A stretch of 6,817 nucleotides of DNA from Psychrobacter sp. UBA3483 (GCF_002377905.1 NZ_DFQS01000020.1:1-6817), one strand, 5' to 3'. Shown: positions 1 to 6,018, numbered from the stretch's first letter. Numbers and translations: made by a program. The notes: generated by a model from the letters alone, not told the origin.

Positions 1-1
1 G

Positions 2-88
2 CTGTTCGTCCTGTTCGTTAATCCAGATAACACTACAATTTATCATTTACATGCCTATCGTGATGATCTCAAATATATTATTGGATAG
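2..88 (+). CDS. Possible 3' end of an unidentified gene (partial)
   Basis: Frame 2 is open from the window edge to a TAG at 86-88. The peptide reads as plausible globular protein, with a core of VNPDNTTIYHLHAYRDD. The gene would converge on the lipoprotein gene ending at 131, with about 42 bases between the two stops. Only about 28 codons are visible, too few to name a family. An open stretch this short can occur by chance in AT-rich DNA, so the call rests on peptide composition and on the sensible convergent layout. Sequence to the left of the window would settle it. Confidence 0.3.
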   Translation: MFVLFVNPDNTTIYHLHAYRDDLKYIIG

Positions 89-130
89 TCTTATTAGGTA
101 TACCCTAAAAATGATAACAGCATTACCTTT

Positions 131-979
131 TTATTCTATAGGGGCTACATCCTCAGTAGCATAACCATCGTAAAATTTTATACGTACTGGTGATTTCATA
201 ACTTCTTGACCGATTTTTTTAAGTTGTTCTGGTGTGAACCCTGCTTTTTTTGAATCATCCTCATGCACGTCTATAACAAATAGCCCTTCATCTTCCTTAT
301 AACCCATACCTACTAGCATTGGAATACGTTTACGTAATTCTTCATATCGCGCTGCATAGTTGTCTTTTTGTTCTTGAGTGAGTGGTTTGGATTTAGAATT
401 ATCGATAAATTTAACTTTAATGGCAGTTGGTTTTTCAATAAGAGATACAGCATTATCGATATCCATTTGAGTGATAGCAAAGCCTTCTGCCCTCATTTCT
501 TTATCCGCTGCTGACAATATAATAGGTTTGTTCTCTAATTTGTCAGCATTACGGTATATGGTGCGATCAGGTGGCGCACCATCACCAAATAGGCTTACGA
601 TGAGCGCAAACTCTGGCTCATTAGTGAATCCAGCATCGTCCAACCTATCAGAAAATTCTTTTTTGATAGCATCAATCTGCTCTTGGGCATCATTCATGAC
701 AAGCATACGGCGCATTGCTTCAACATGGCTAACCTCATATGCTCGTGCATAATGCTTTGCATCTATGGCTAATGCTTGAGCTTTACTCATAGGGGCAACT
801 TGGGTCTCTTTGCTGTCCTGAGCAACGGTAGAAATAGGAATAACTTCTATCGTTTTATCCTCCTTGGGAATTTTAGAGACAATATCAATACTGCTGTCTT
901 CTGTCGATGTACAACCACTAAGCAAGCTACTAGTAATAAGTAGCGTAGCTAGTGTTTTATTCATTTTATGCTTTGTCAT
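131..979 (-). CDS. Putative lipoprotein, possibly protease-prodomain-like
   Basis: This is a 282-residue exported lipoprotein. The N-terminus has a short basic region, a hydrophobic stretch and the lipobox LLSGC, with the lipidated cysteine at residue 23. Thr at +2 fits outer-membrane sorting. A Ser/Asp/Lys-rich linker follows to about residue 65. Residues 70-130 hold a helical segment (YARAYEVSHVEAMRRM) and then EPEFALIVSLFG. Residues 185-270 hold a second segment with strands around IKVKFID, LFVIDVHEDD and SPVRIKFY. This two-part pattern recalls, from memory, the alpha-lytic-protease prodomain-like regions of many bacterial proteins. No protease domain is attached, so the resemblance is only a lead. 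The ATG at 979 overlaps the upstream TGA (ATGA), which implies translational coupling, and a GGAAGA sequence lies just upstream. An ATG five codons further in is the alternative start. It is the last gene of the serpin operon. Confidence 0.8.
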   Translation of the reverse strand: MTKHKMNKTLATLLITSSLLSGCTSTEDSSIDIVSKIPKEDKTIEVIPISTVAQDSKETQVAPMSKAQALAIDAKHYARAYEVSHVEAMRRMLVMNDAQEQIDAIKKEFSDRLDDAGFTNEPEFALIVSLFGDGAPPDRTIYRNADKLENKPIILSAADKEMRAEGFAITQMDIDNAVSLIEKPTAIKVKFIDNSKSKPLTQEQKDNYAARYEELRKRIPMLVGMGYKEDEGLFVIDVHEDDSKKAGFTPEQLKKIGQEVMKSPVRIKFYDGYATEDVAPIE

Positions 980-1491
980 AGTAGATCTTCCCGAGGTATG
1001 TTAATACCATTCATTAACCAGATTTTTTCAGCTTTACAAGTCGCTAAAGGTGGGTTTTTCCAATCACTGGCAAATGAAGCCATATTTTTATAGTCAGCTT
1101 GTGAGCCACCTACTAAAACAGTATCACCAATTTCAAAAATAAATTCATTGATATCGGATATCGTAAAAGGGTCTTGAGTCCAGGTAATATGTGGGCTACT
1201 TACAACGAGTAAGAGGTCATCCATATATAAACAGCCATTCTTTGTGTTCAATACCCCATGAGCCGCAGCGGCATCACCCATATCCGAATCAACATCAAGG
1301 GCAGTCACATACACCGTTTGCTGCTTGCGCGTGGGTGCTTCGTTTTCAGTAGGTTTGTTGGCAGCACTCTCATCTTCCACTTTAATAGTTTGGGCATTAT
1401 GATTAGTATTCGTCATTTCAATGACAGGATCGCAGGCTATAACGGATATCAACAATATCGGCACCATATACCATTTAAATTTTGGTTTCAT
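976..1491 (-). CDS. Small lipoprotein with Asn-Gly-Cys motif, serpin partner A
   Basis: This is a 171-residue lipoprotein of unknown function. The signal peptide ends in the lipobox SVIAC with Cys20. The next residue is Asp, which by the Lol +2 rule favours retention in the inner membrane. A polar linker runs to about residue 57. The folded part has a conserved NGCL at 85-88, a Gly-Gly pair at 128-129 in the context IGDTVLVGG, and Cys152 followed by IW. The protein encoded at 5460-5933 shares this pattern: NGCL, an IG...GG segment, and a C-terminal Cys followed by VW. The two are therefore very likely diverged paralogs, and the two cysteines may form a disulfide. The gene starts 11 bases after the serpin stop with a GAGAG ribosome site, and its stop overlaps the next gene by 4 bases, so it sits mid-operon. 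I do not recognise a named family. Confidence 0.85.
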   Translation of the reverse strand: MKPKFKWYMVPILLISVIACDPVIEMTNTNHNAQTIKVEDESAANKPTENEAPTRKQQTVYVTALDVDSDMGDAAAAHGVLNTKNGCLYMDDLLLVVSSPHITWTQDPFTISDINEFIFEIGDTVLVGGSQADYKNMASFASDWKNPPLATCKAEKIWLMNGINIPREDLL

Positions 1492-1502
1492 TATTCGCTC
1501 TC

Positions 1503-2867
1503 TTAAGGCTTATTCACCTGACCCAAAAACAATATCGCATCGGTTTTATTGTCTTTAATCATAAACATAAACGGGTGATCGGCTTTAAACGCGACTGGTG
1601 GATGCATAGAACCAGATATGTCTACGGCAACGACGCCTGTCGCTGCTGCCGCCTCTGTTCCTATTTCATTAACATCGATCACTGCTTGATGATGAATATC
1701 GTCAATGGCGATGGGTGAGCTATCTGCAAACACGTTAAACTTAGCTTGATTCCCAAACGCGCTTGGCATGCCCATATCCATCAGCACTGCTTTCATCGGG
1801 TAGCCTTCGTCTATCTTAAACTTTGGTAGATTGAGTTTGATATCGTGCTGCTTTAGACGTTTGGTCCAATCATTAATTTGTGTCGTCGACAAATTCTTGA
1901 TAAGCATCTGCATGCCTGACGGCTCTTTTGACTTTGGTAAAACCACTAGCATCGATAGTTCATTGCCCTTATAAGGTAGCTCCACGACTTGTACTTGCTC
2001 ATCTTCGCTATACTTAAAGTCAGTATTCTGGAACATCATATCTACATCACTGGTTTTGCCATCGAAATAATGAAAAGGCATATCACCACTGACCGTGAAA
2101 CGACTGAACCAATCCGCTTTAAAGTAAACCGCATTGGTCAATATCGCCGAGGTATTCGGCTGAACACTCTCTTTTGATAGCAGTTCAGGAATCATCTGAT
2201 TGGTATGTTTGGCTATCTTGTCATTAATCATTTGACGAGCGGCTGCGGTGTTGTTTTTAAAATCAAGCGTATTGACCTGTCCACCATAGTAGCGTTTCAC
2301 CGTATCGACATAGGCTTGGTTGGGAGTACGCCCCTTTTGCAACCATAAGTCATTAATGGTGTTTAATTTATAGTTTGGGCTGGGTTTGTTAAATTGATTA
2401 TAGAGGGCGGCATTGTTTGGGTTCAGGATGGGTAAAGACGGGTAGTAAAAGGTTTTTTGAATTTGCGCTTTGGTGTCGCCCTCCGCTGCGGCATACAACA
2501 TGGCTACAGCACTGGTTAGACTATAAGGTGAGAAAAATACGTTAGCATCCACTTGCTTTGATTGACCATTTAGCTGTTGATACATGGTCACTGCGAATTG
2601 GTTGTTAGCGTTAACTACTGCGCTTATACCTTCAGACGTTGAAGCAGAGTCGTCTGCAGTATTAGGGACATCTTTACTATCAGCTTTAGAGTCCGCTTGC
2701 TCTTTAGTCTTGTCTGGCAAGGCAGGTATATTGGCGACTGGTTGGATGGCTTTGTTGTTTACAAGGCTATTATTACAGCCAGTAATGATCAACAATAAGC
2801 CACTAAGGGCAAGACTACGGGCGATATGCTTGTTCGTCATAATTTTGATTGGGTTGTGGTTATTCAT
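1503..2867 (-). CDS. Serpin-family protease inhibitor, lipoprotein
   Basis: This is a complete 454-residue serpin. Serpins trap serine or cysteine proteases by a suicide mechanism: the protease cleaves the reactive-centre loop, which then inserts into a beta sheet. The N-terminus carries a lipoprotein signal with lipobox LIITGC, so the protein should be anchored on the periplasmic or outer face of the envelope. A Ser/Asp/Lys-rich linker runs to about residue 80 and the serpin fold fills the rest. The hinge EIGTEAAAAT at 401-410 fits the consensus of inhibitory serpins (Glu at P17, Gly at P15, Thr at P14, small residues at P12-P9). The C-terminal signature FKADHPFMFMI is present. Counting from the hinge predicts Ile417-Ser418 as P1-P1'. 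It is the first gene of a three-gene operon. Neither start has a clear ribosome site. An ATG at 2840 would give a more typical signal length (Cys22) than the one used here. Confidence 0.95.
   Translation of the reverse strand: MNNHNPIKIMTNKHIARSLALSGLLLIITGCNNSLVNNKAIQPVANIPALPDKTKEQADSKADSKDVPNTADDSASTSEGISAVVNANNQFAVTMYQQLNGQSKQVDANVFFSPYSLTSAVAMLYAAAEGDTKAQIQKTFYYPSLPILNPNNAALYNQFNKPSPNYKLNTINDLWLQKGRTPNQAYVDTVKRYYGGQVNTLDFKNNTAAARQMINDKIAKHTNQMIPELLSKESVQPNTSAILTNAVYFKADWFSRFTVSGDMPFHYFDGKTSDVDMMFQNTDFKYSEDEQVQVVELPYKGNELSMLVVLPKSKEPSGMQMLIKNLSTTQINDWTKRLKQHDIKLNLPKFKIDEGYPMKAVLMDMGMPSAFGNQAKFNVFADSSPIAIDDIHHQAVIDVNEIGTEAAAATGVVAVDISGSMHPPVAFKADHPFMFMIKDNKTDAILFLGQVNKP
1525..1561. repeat. 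37-base exact repeat in serpin 3' end, copy 1
   Basis: These 37 bases are identical to 5982-6018, and both lie at the same place in the two serpin reading frames. Similarity continues on both sides with scattered, mostly silent differences. It is part of a paralogous gene pair, not a separate repeat element. Confidence 0.9.
1614..1667 (-). other. Serpin reactive-centre loop, hinge to P1'
   Basis: This segment encodes residues 401-418 of the intact serpin. The hinge EIGTEAAAAT has small residues at P12-P9, as required for loop insertion in inhibitory serpins. The variable part is GVVAVDIS, with Ile-Ser predicted at P1-P1' by counting from the hinge glycine at P15. Aligning from the C-terminal side, using the PP of SMHPP, would move P1 by up to three residues. 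Hydrophobic residues dominate the loop, which argues against a trypsin-like target and fits an elastase- or subtilisin-like one. The target itself is inference. Confidence 0.75.
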
Positions 2868-2901
2868 AATGTTTTATGCTTTTGATATCAATGATGTATT
2901 G

Positions 2902-2907
2902 ATTATA
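2902..2907 (-). promoter_or_regulatory. Probable -10 box of the serpin operon
   Basis: The minus strand reads a perfect TATAAT here, 34 bases before the serpin ATG, which predicts a leader of about 28 bases. No good -35 hexamer lies at 17 bases spacing; TAAGTC is the nearest. A direct repeat of GTTTAC sits just upstream, where an activator or repressor could bind. A weak -35 would fit control by an activator. Confidence 0.45.
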
Positions 2908-2913
2908 TAGATG

Positions 2914-2935
2914 GGTGTAAACTGACTTAGTAAAC
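2914..2935 (+). repeat. GGTGTAAAC motif, copy 1 (possible operator)
   Basis: This 22-base segment starts GGTGTAAAC and contains GTAAAC twice in direct orientation, 13 bases apart. It lies in the divergent spacer between the serpin and the 2993 gene, directly upstream of the serpin -10 box. A similar segment at 3313-3334 (about 18 of 22 bases) precedes another gene. It could be a regulator binding site or a relic of a mobile element. Confidence 0.35.
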
Positions 2936-2992
2936 AAATGCTAACAAATTTTGAGATAATAGATGAGTCAGCAATAAGCGTATGAGGTATTT

Positions 2993-3283
2993 ATGAAAAA
3001 AATTGTGTTGAAATGGCTGGTTATACTAGTGGTGATGGTTTCCGCAGTTTGGATATTTTTAGATATCGTAAGCGTGAAAGAGACCAAGTCATTTAGTAGC
3101 AGTGACGGTGATATTTTCAATAGCTCTGCGGCCGATAAAATTTCCAGCTTCCTCGCGATTTTTAGCAATCAAGGGAATGAGAAGCAAATATTCTATGAAA
3201 AACTTGATAAGCTGGAAAACGTTAATCATGAATTAGACGAAAGTGTAGAAGCAGTAGAAGATAAGACCTCTGAAGACAAGTAA
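2993..3283 (+). CDS. Small single-span membrane or exported protein, unknown
   Basis: This is a 96-residue protein of unknown function. It begins MKKIVLKW and has one strongly hydrophobic segment at about residues 5-25 (VLKWLVILVVMVSAVWIFL). That segment acts either as a signal anchor or as an uncleaved signal; there is no lipobox cysteine. The rest is polar and outside the cytoplasm if the N-terminus is inside: a Ser/Asp-rich stretch, then a likely helix (KQIFYEKLDKLENVNHELDE) that could form a short coiled coil, and an acidic end. A GAGG ribosome site lies 5 bases before the ATG, which supports this start. The gene diverges from the serpin operon and shares its 125-base control region. A GATAAT at 2955-2960 may be its -10 box. 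I do not recognise a family. Confidence 0.7.
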   Translation: MKKIVLKWLVILVVMVSAVWIFLDIVSVKETKSFSSSDGDIFNSSAADKISSFLAIFSNQGNEKQIFYEKLDKLENVNHELDESVEAVEDKTSEDK

Positions 3284-3312
3284 TGTTTTGGGAAGCAGTG
3301 TTTATTTGTGAC

Positions 3313-3334
3313 GGTGTAAACGTACTTAATTAAC
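3313..3334 (+). repeat. GGTGTAAAC motif, copy 2
   Basis: This copy matches 2914-2935 at about 18 of 22 bases, sharing GGTGTAAAC and then ACTTA. It lies just upstream of a TATATT at 3341-3346 that could be the -10 box of the two-span membrane protein gene. The second GTAAAC half-site is degraded to TTAAC. Its position relative to the next gene matches that of copy 1 upstream of the serpin, but on the other strand. Confidence 0.3.
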
Positions 3335-3351
3335 TCACTCTATATTTTAAT

Positions 3352-3588
3352 ATGAACTCTGGTGACAGTAGAATGCTTAAATGGATTGTGCTTTATATTT
3401 TTCTTTGCTTACTCTTCAGATGGCTTATTTTCTCTGACATTACAAAGAGATTTGGCTCTTGGGGCTGGACTTCAGATCAAAACAAACTCTACCTGTCGAT
3501 TATGTGGCTGTTCTCAACCTGTGTATTTCTGTACGGCATATTCAACAGTAGTTTCCGCAATGCTTTCTTACTAGAATATTTGTTTTAA
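3352..3588 (+). CDS. Small two-span membrane protein, unknown
   Basis: This is a 78-codon ORF encoding a small inner-membrane protein. Two hydrophobic spans are visible: LKWIVLYIFLCLLFRWLIF at about residues 9-27 and LYLSIMWLFSTCVFLYGIF at about 46-64. A polar loop with FGSWGWTSDQNK joins them. The true start may be the ATG at 3373, giving 71 residues. That start has a GGTG-type ribosome site 8 bases upstream, and a TATATT at 3341-3346 would place transcription start near 3352, leaving no leader for the first ATG. The well-formed membrane topology and its place in a run of small + strand genes support a real gene. I do not recognise a family. Confidence 0.6.
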   Translation: MNSGDSRMLKWIVLYIFLCLLFRWLIFSDITKRFGSWGWTSDQNKLYLSIMWLFSTCVFLYGIFNSSFRNAFLLEYLF

Positions 3589-3647
3589 ACGCGTTCATCT
3601 TTTTATAATCAGCAAATTATCATTAACACTTCAAATCGGAGCAGGTC

Positions 3648-3983
3648 ATGAAAGCGCTTAATTCATTAGCAATGTGGGAATCCATAAAAAAGACAGTCGG
3701 AACCGACAGTTGGGAGAGCTATTTCAATAGACATGGGGCGGATGGTAAATTGCTAGATACTGATGACAATGTCAGCTTCATTAATCCAACTAATGATAAG
3801 GCCATCAAACTGTCTTATGATTCGAGTAAGGAGAATCTCATTGATTACTGGCTCAGTAATTTTGGCGATGAAGAGTCAGGCAGCGTTGAGGTACTGAATA
3901 TTTATTATAGGCATCAACATGAATCTCTACCGCTTATTGAGCGTCTCATAAAAGATTGGATTAATGAAGGTCAGAACATTTAA
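3648..3983 (+). CDS. Small acidic cytoplasmic protein, unknown
   Basis: This 111-residue protein has no signal peptide and no membrane span. A GGAG ribosome site at 3638-3641 lies 6 bases before the ATG, a strong start. The sequence is acidic and rich in aromatic residues (WESIKK, SWESYFNRHG, DYWLSNFGDEE, IYYRHQHE, IKDWINEG). It reads as a compact alpha/beta protein ending in a helix. Size, acidity and a place among small envelope genes recall immunity proteins of toxin systems, but no toxin gene is visible, so that is only a thought. The stop overlaps the stop of the convergent gene at 3980, with no room for a terminator between them. I do not recognise a family. Confidence 0.75.
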   Translation: MKALNSLAMWESIKKTVGTDSWESYFNRHGADGKLLDTDDNVSFINPTNDKAIKLSYDSSKENLIDYWLSNFGDEESGSVEVLNIYYRHQHESLPLIERLIKDWINEGQNI

Positions 3984-4171
3984 ATAAACAGGGTGCAATA
4001 AGCTTTATTGTCTTTATCAAATTCTTTGCCAAGTAGCTTAACAGGTTTCAATGTCTTTCCGCCGTCGCTTGAGACCATAACCATCAATTCTTGGTCTTCA
4101 AAAGTATTTAATTCTTTAATAATTTGAGCGATACTTTTTTCTTTAGCGCTCCATTCATTTTGAATAGTCAT
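3980..4171 (-). CDS. Small cytoplasmic protein, unknown
   Basis: This 63-residue protein has no signal peptide. It begins MTIQNEWSAKEKSIAQIIKEL, a likely helix, followed by strands around QELMVMVSSDGG, LKPVKLLGKEF and AYCTLFI. The pattern suggests one small alpha/beta domain. I chose the ATG at 4171 because AGAGAG lies 9 bases upstream of it. The in-frame ATG at 4180, giving 66 residues, has that same site directly against it with no spacer. The gene converges on the 3648 gene and the two stop codons overlap. Function is unknown. Confidence 0.65.
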   Translation of the reverse strand: MTIQNEWSAKEKSIAQIIKELNTFEDQELMVMVSSDGGKTLKPVKLLGKEFDKDNKAYCTLFI

Positions 4172-4180
4172 AGTTATCAT

Positions 4181-4186
4181 CTCTCT
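4181..4186 (-). promoter_or_regulatory. Ribosome site deciding the 4171 start
   Basis: The minus strand reads AGAGAG, 9 bases before the ATG at 4171 but directly abutting the ATG at 4180. The spacing favours the shorter protein. Confidence 0.45.
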
Positions 4187-4210
4187 ATAATCATTTAAGG
4201 TAGGTGCTTA

Positions 4211-4327
4211 ATGAAGTATGCTGAGACTGTCTCAACAATCCTAATCATTTGTATGATTAGCCTACAGCTAAATTCCAATTCCCTACTTGGGAGGCGCACC
4301 CGTTTGATCAGATCAGTAAGTAAGTAA
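4211..4327 (+). CDS. Possible 38-residue small hydrophobic peptide
   Basis: A short ORF starts at ATG 4211, 6 bases after AGG within AAGGTAGG, a good ribosome site. The peptide starts MKYAETVSTILIICMISLQL, a hydrophobic segment long enough to touch or span a membrane, and ends in a basic tail (GRRTRLIRSVSK). Size and charge layout fit a small membrane peptide of the leader or type I toxin kind. The stretch also holds two inverted repeats, so it could instead be an untranslated structured region or a mobile-element relic. Conservation in relatives would decide. Confidence 0.3.
   Translation: MKYAETVSTILIICMISLQLNSNSLLGRRTRLIRSVSK
4222..4234. repeat. Palindrome TGAGAC-T-GTCTCA
   Basis: This is a perfect 6-base inverted repeat around a single T. 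It is a possible binding site for a dimeric regulator or an end of an old mobile element. It lies inside the possible small ORF at 4211-4327, in the divergent region upstream of the 4171 gene. Confidence 0.4.
4241..4260. repeat. Hairpin CTAATCAT-TTGT-ATGATTAG
   Basis: This is a perfect 8-base stem with a 4-base loop, seven bases after the TGAGAC palindrome. The stem is AT-rich and no T-run follows on either strand, so it is not a standard terminator. It may be an RNA hairpin or an operator. Confidence 0.5.
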
Positions 4328-4380
4328 CATATAAAAAATGAGTTTTGATATCAGCAATGGTATTAGATTAACAGCTCCCT

Positions 4381-4698
4381 CTAAGTCAGCTGCTTTGCTT
4401 TATCAGCCACGCGCATATCAAAACCACAATCAGAGCGTTTGTTCTTATCTGCCAACGTTAAGTCGGATTGTGGCAGCGGCCTATCTGAAAAATTTGGTTG
4501 TATGGCGTGTGTTAACTTATTGAAATCACTGTCGCTCATATCTGTTGCGGCAAATGATTTGTCTAATGAGCTTGCGGCTGTATTAAGATGATTGTCCTCT
4601 GCTGTGCTCTTAGTCGTACCCGTACTGTATAGCGCATCACAAGACATCAAACTTAACCCAAGTATCATTAAGACTGCCATTCTATATAAAGCATTCAT
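4381..4698 (-). CDS. Small lipoprotein, unknown
   Basis: This is a 105-residue lipoprotein. The signal peptide MNALYRMAVLMILGLSLMSC ends at lipidated Cys20; the lipobox LMSC has Met at -2, which is acceptable but not ideal. Asp at +2 suggests inner-membrane retention. The mature part is Ser/Thr/Asp-rich and looks largely unstructured. It includes a DMSDSDFNKLTHAIQPNF segment that could form a helix, and one further cysteine at residue 91 in SDCGFDMR. A strong AAGGAG ribosome site lies 5 bases before the ATG. The gene starts 50 bases after the 4749 gene ends and is the last gene of the second serpin unit. No family recognised. Confidence 0.75.
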   Translation of the reverse strand: MNALYRMAVLMILGLSLMSCDALYSTGTTKSTAEDNHLNTAASSLDKSFAATDMSDSDFNKLTHAIQPNFSDRPLPQSDLTLADKNKRSDCGFDMRVADKAKQLT

Positions 4699-4748
4699 TG
4701 CAGCTCCTTATTTTATATTCCCGTAATTTGTCATTAAATACAGGGGCG

Positions 4749-5426
4749 TTATATCCACTGCTCAAACCATAATTTAATCTTCTCCCAAAACGATGTTTGA
4801 GGATGGCTGTCTTGTTCCGATGTACTATGCGTACTGGCTGACTCAGTGCTATTGCTCAACTCATTTTTATTAGTATCGCTAGGGAACTCCGCGTTCAGCT
4901 TATTACAGGTAGGATATTTGGATTGTAGCTGCTGTAAATAATATTCCTGATCCTCTCCCATAAACCCCTCCAGTATGCCAATACCATCGTGGCTATCATG
5001 GCGACAACTGCCGTTTTCTCGGTTCCATGCTAAAAAAGGCACTAACGGTTTGCCAATTATTAATTTGTCGTCTTTACAGCCTAATGTTGCCAGTGATACT
5101 ACCGTATAGTCTGCTGGTTTCCCGCCATCTTGGTTATAAGCCAAACCAATAATTAAGTCATTGAGCTGAATACTTTTGAAGTCAGAATGAGTTTGCCATT
5201 GCTCAGGTTTGGAATAGAAAAACCACATTTTAAGGGTGCGAAAAACGAAGCGTGAATTACTAAATTGCAAGTCAAAACCTTTTTGCTGATTATCCATTAA
5301 TGTGGGCTGCGATGATTGCAGACGAGCAATAAATACATCATTTGGTGAATGCGGCATACAAGCCCATACCGTTTGCATGGACAAAAATAGTATGATCAAA
5401 ATAGGTAGGCGATATAAAAAATGCAT
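4749..5426 (-). CDS. Secreted four-cysteine protein with Trp-rich tail
   Basis: This 225-residue exported protein has unknown function. The N-terminus is a signal peptide to about residue 22, ending VWA before Cys23. That fits signal peptidase I; VWAC is a poor lipobox because of the Trp, so lipidation is doubtful. Four cysteines (23, 117, 141, 174) remain after cleavage and could form two disulfides. The folded part, about 23-175, includes RFVFRTLKMWFFYSKPEQW, LNDLIIGLAYNQDGGKP and FLAWNRENGSC. A Ser/Thr/Asn-rich linker follows at about 183-210. The last 14 residues, SFWEKIKLWFEQWI, look like a Trp-rich amphipathic helix that could bind membrane or a partner. An AAGGA ribosome site precedes the ATG. 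The gene follows the 5460 lipoprotein by about 33 bases in the same operon. Confidence 0.8.
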   Translation of the reverse strand: MHFLYRLPILIILFLSMQTVWACMPHSPNDVFIARLQSSQPTLMDNQQKGFDLQFSNSRFVFRTLKMWFFYSKPEQWQTHSDFKSIQLNDLIIGLAYNQDGGKPADYTVVSLATLGCKDDKLIIGKPLVPFLAWNRENGSCRHDSHDGIGILEGFMGEDQEYYLQQLQSKYPTCNKLNAEFPSDTNKNELSNSTESASTHSTSEQDSHPQTSFWEKIKLWFEQWI

Positions 5427-5459
5427 TTCGTGTTTTTCCTTATCTCTAGCATTCCATTT

Positions 5460-5933
5460 TTAGGCCACAAACCATACCTTATTTAATTGGCACTTAGAGT
5501 GAGGTTTAATACGCTTGTCATTAAGCGTGCCACTAAAACCACCAAAACGATAATCTTGACCAATCTTATATTGGTCATAGGCGCTGATTTGATGAAAAAG
5601 AATGCCAGCATTGATGCTGGTCGTGTTTTCTGGAAATACTAAAGCACTTTTAATTACCGCCTCGTTTTTATAGTTGTCATGTTTAATGATTAAACAGCCG
5701 TTTTCGACCAATAAAGTGCCATCAGCGACTGTAATACCGCCATCTACTGAGCTTTCATAAAGCGGAGGGCTATATTCTAAAATCTCTACTTTCTCCTCAA
5801 TAGCTTTAGTCAGTACTTTTTCTTTTCCCTCAGATGATTTATCTACAGGCTCATTTTTAGCGGCACAGCCTGAAAACAATAAAACCATCACAACGGCCAA
5901 ACAACTTAAGGTATTCAATTGAAAACGCTGCAT
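5460..5933 (-). CDS. Small lipoprotein with Asn-Gly-Cys motif, serpin partner B
   Basis: This 157-residue lipoprotein has lipobox LFSGC with Cys23. Ala at +2 fits outer-membrane sorting, unlike its paralog at 976-1491, which has Asp there. The folded part begins near residue 66 with DGGITVADGTL, then NGCL at 78-81, an IGQDYRFGGF segment at about 124-133, and Cys148 followed by NKVW. NGC, the Gly-Gly segment and the C-terminal Cys with Val/Ile-Trp all match the paralog. The Cys-Cys spacing is 68 here and 65 there. A longer version from a TTG at 5948 is possible, but its second codon region supplies the GGAG that serves the ATG at 5933, so I prefer the ATG. It begins 26 bases after the stop of the truncated serpin, mirroring the first operon. 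Function unknown. Confidence 0.85.
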   Translation of the reverse strand: MQRFQLNTLSCLAVVMVLLFSGCAAKNEPVDKSSEGKEKVLTKAIEEKVEILEYSPPLYESSVDGGITVADGTLLVENGCLIIKHDNYKNEAVIKSALVFPENTTSINAGILFHQISAYDQYKIGQDYRFGGFSGTLNDKRIKPHSKCQLNKVWFVA

Positions 5934-5942
5934 ATTTAATCG

Positions 5943-5946
5943 CTCC
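5943..5946 (-). promoter_or_regulatory. Ribosome site deciding the 5933 start
   Basis: The minus strand reads GGAG, 9 bases before the ATG at 5933. This supports the ATG over the in-frame TTG at 5948, whose own codons overlap the site. Confidence 0.6.
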
Positions 5947-5981
5947 AAAATAGATATCGCTACGGCTTATTCACTTGCCCT

Positions 5982-6018
5982 AAAAACAATATCGCATCGG
6001 TTTTATTGTCTTTAATCA
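5982..6018. repeat. 37-base exact repeat in serpin 3' end, copy 2
   Basis: This is the partner of 1525-1561, in direct orientation about 4.4 kb away. Recombination between the two copies would delete the region between and leave one serpin 3' end. Confidence 0.9.

Noticed and set aside
94..108. Inverted repeat TTAGG-TATAC-CCTAA between two convergent gene ends, considered as a terminator
   Set aside because: The stem is only 5 bases, and no T-run follows it on either strand.
1258..1718. Two + strand open frames of about 80 codons
   Set aside because: They run antisense through the lipoprotein and serpin genes and have no ribosome site or domain; they are shadows.
2584..2910. A 108-codon + strand open frame with hydrophobic stretches
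   Set aside because: It is antisense to the serpin signal peptide and linker; its hydrophobicity mirrors the opposite-strand codons.
3362..3574. A 70-codon + strand frame overlapping the two-span membrane protein gene
   Set aside because: It lies in another frame of the same stretch, without a membrane topology as clear as the 3352 frame.
4266..4310. CCCTACTTGGG and nearby GATCAGATCAG considered as a terminator for the second serpin unit
   Set aside because: The stem is 3-4 bases with no following T-run, so it is too weak to call.
4338..4523. A 61-codon + strand frame
   Set aside because: Most of it is antisense to the 4381-4698 lipoprotein, which has a strong AAGGAG site and a signal peptide.
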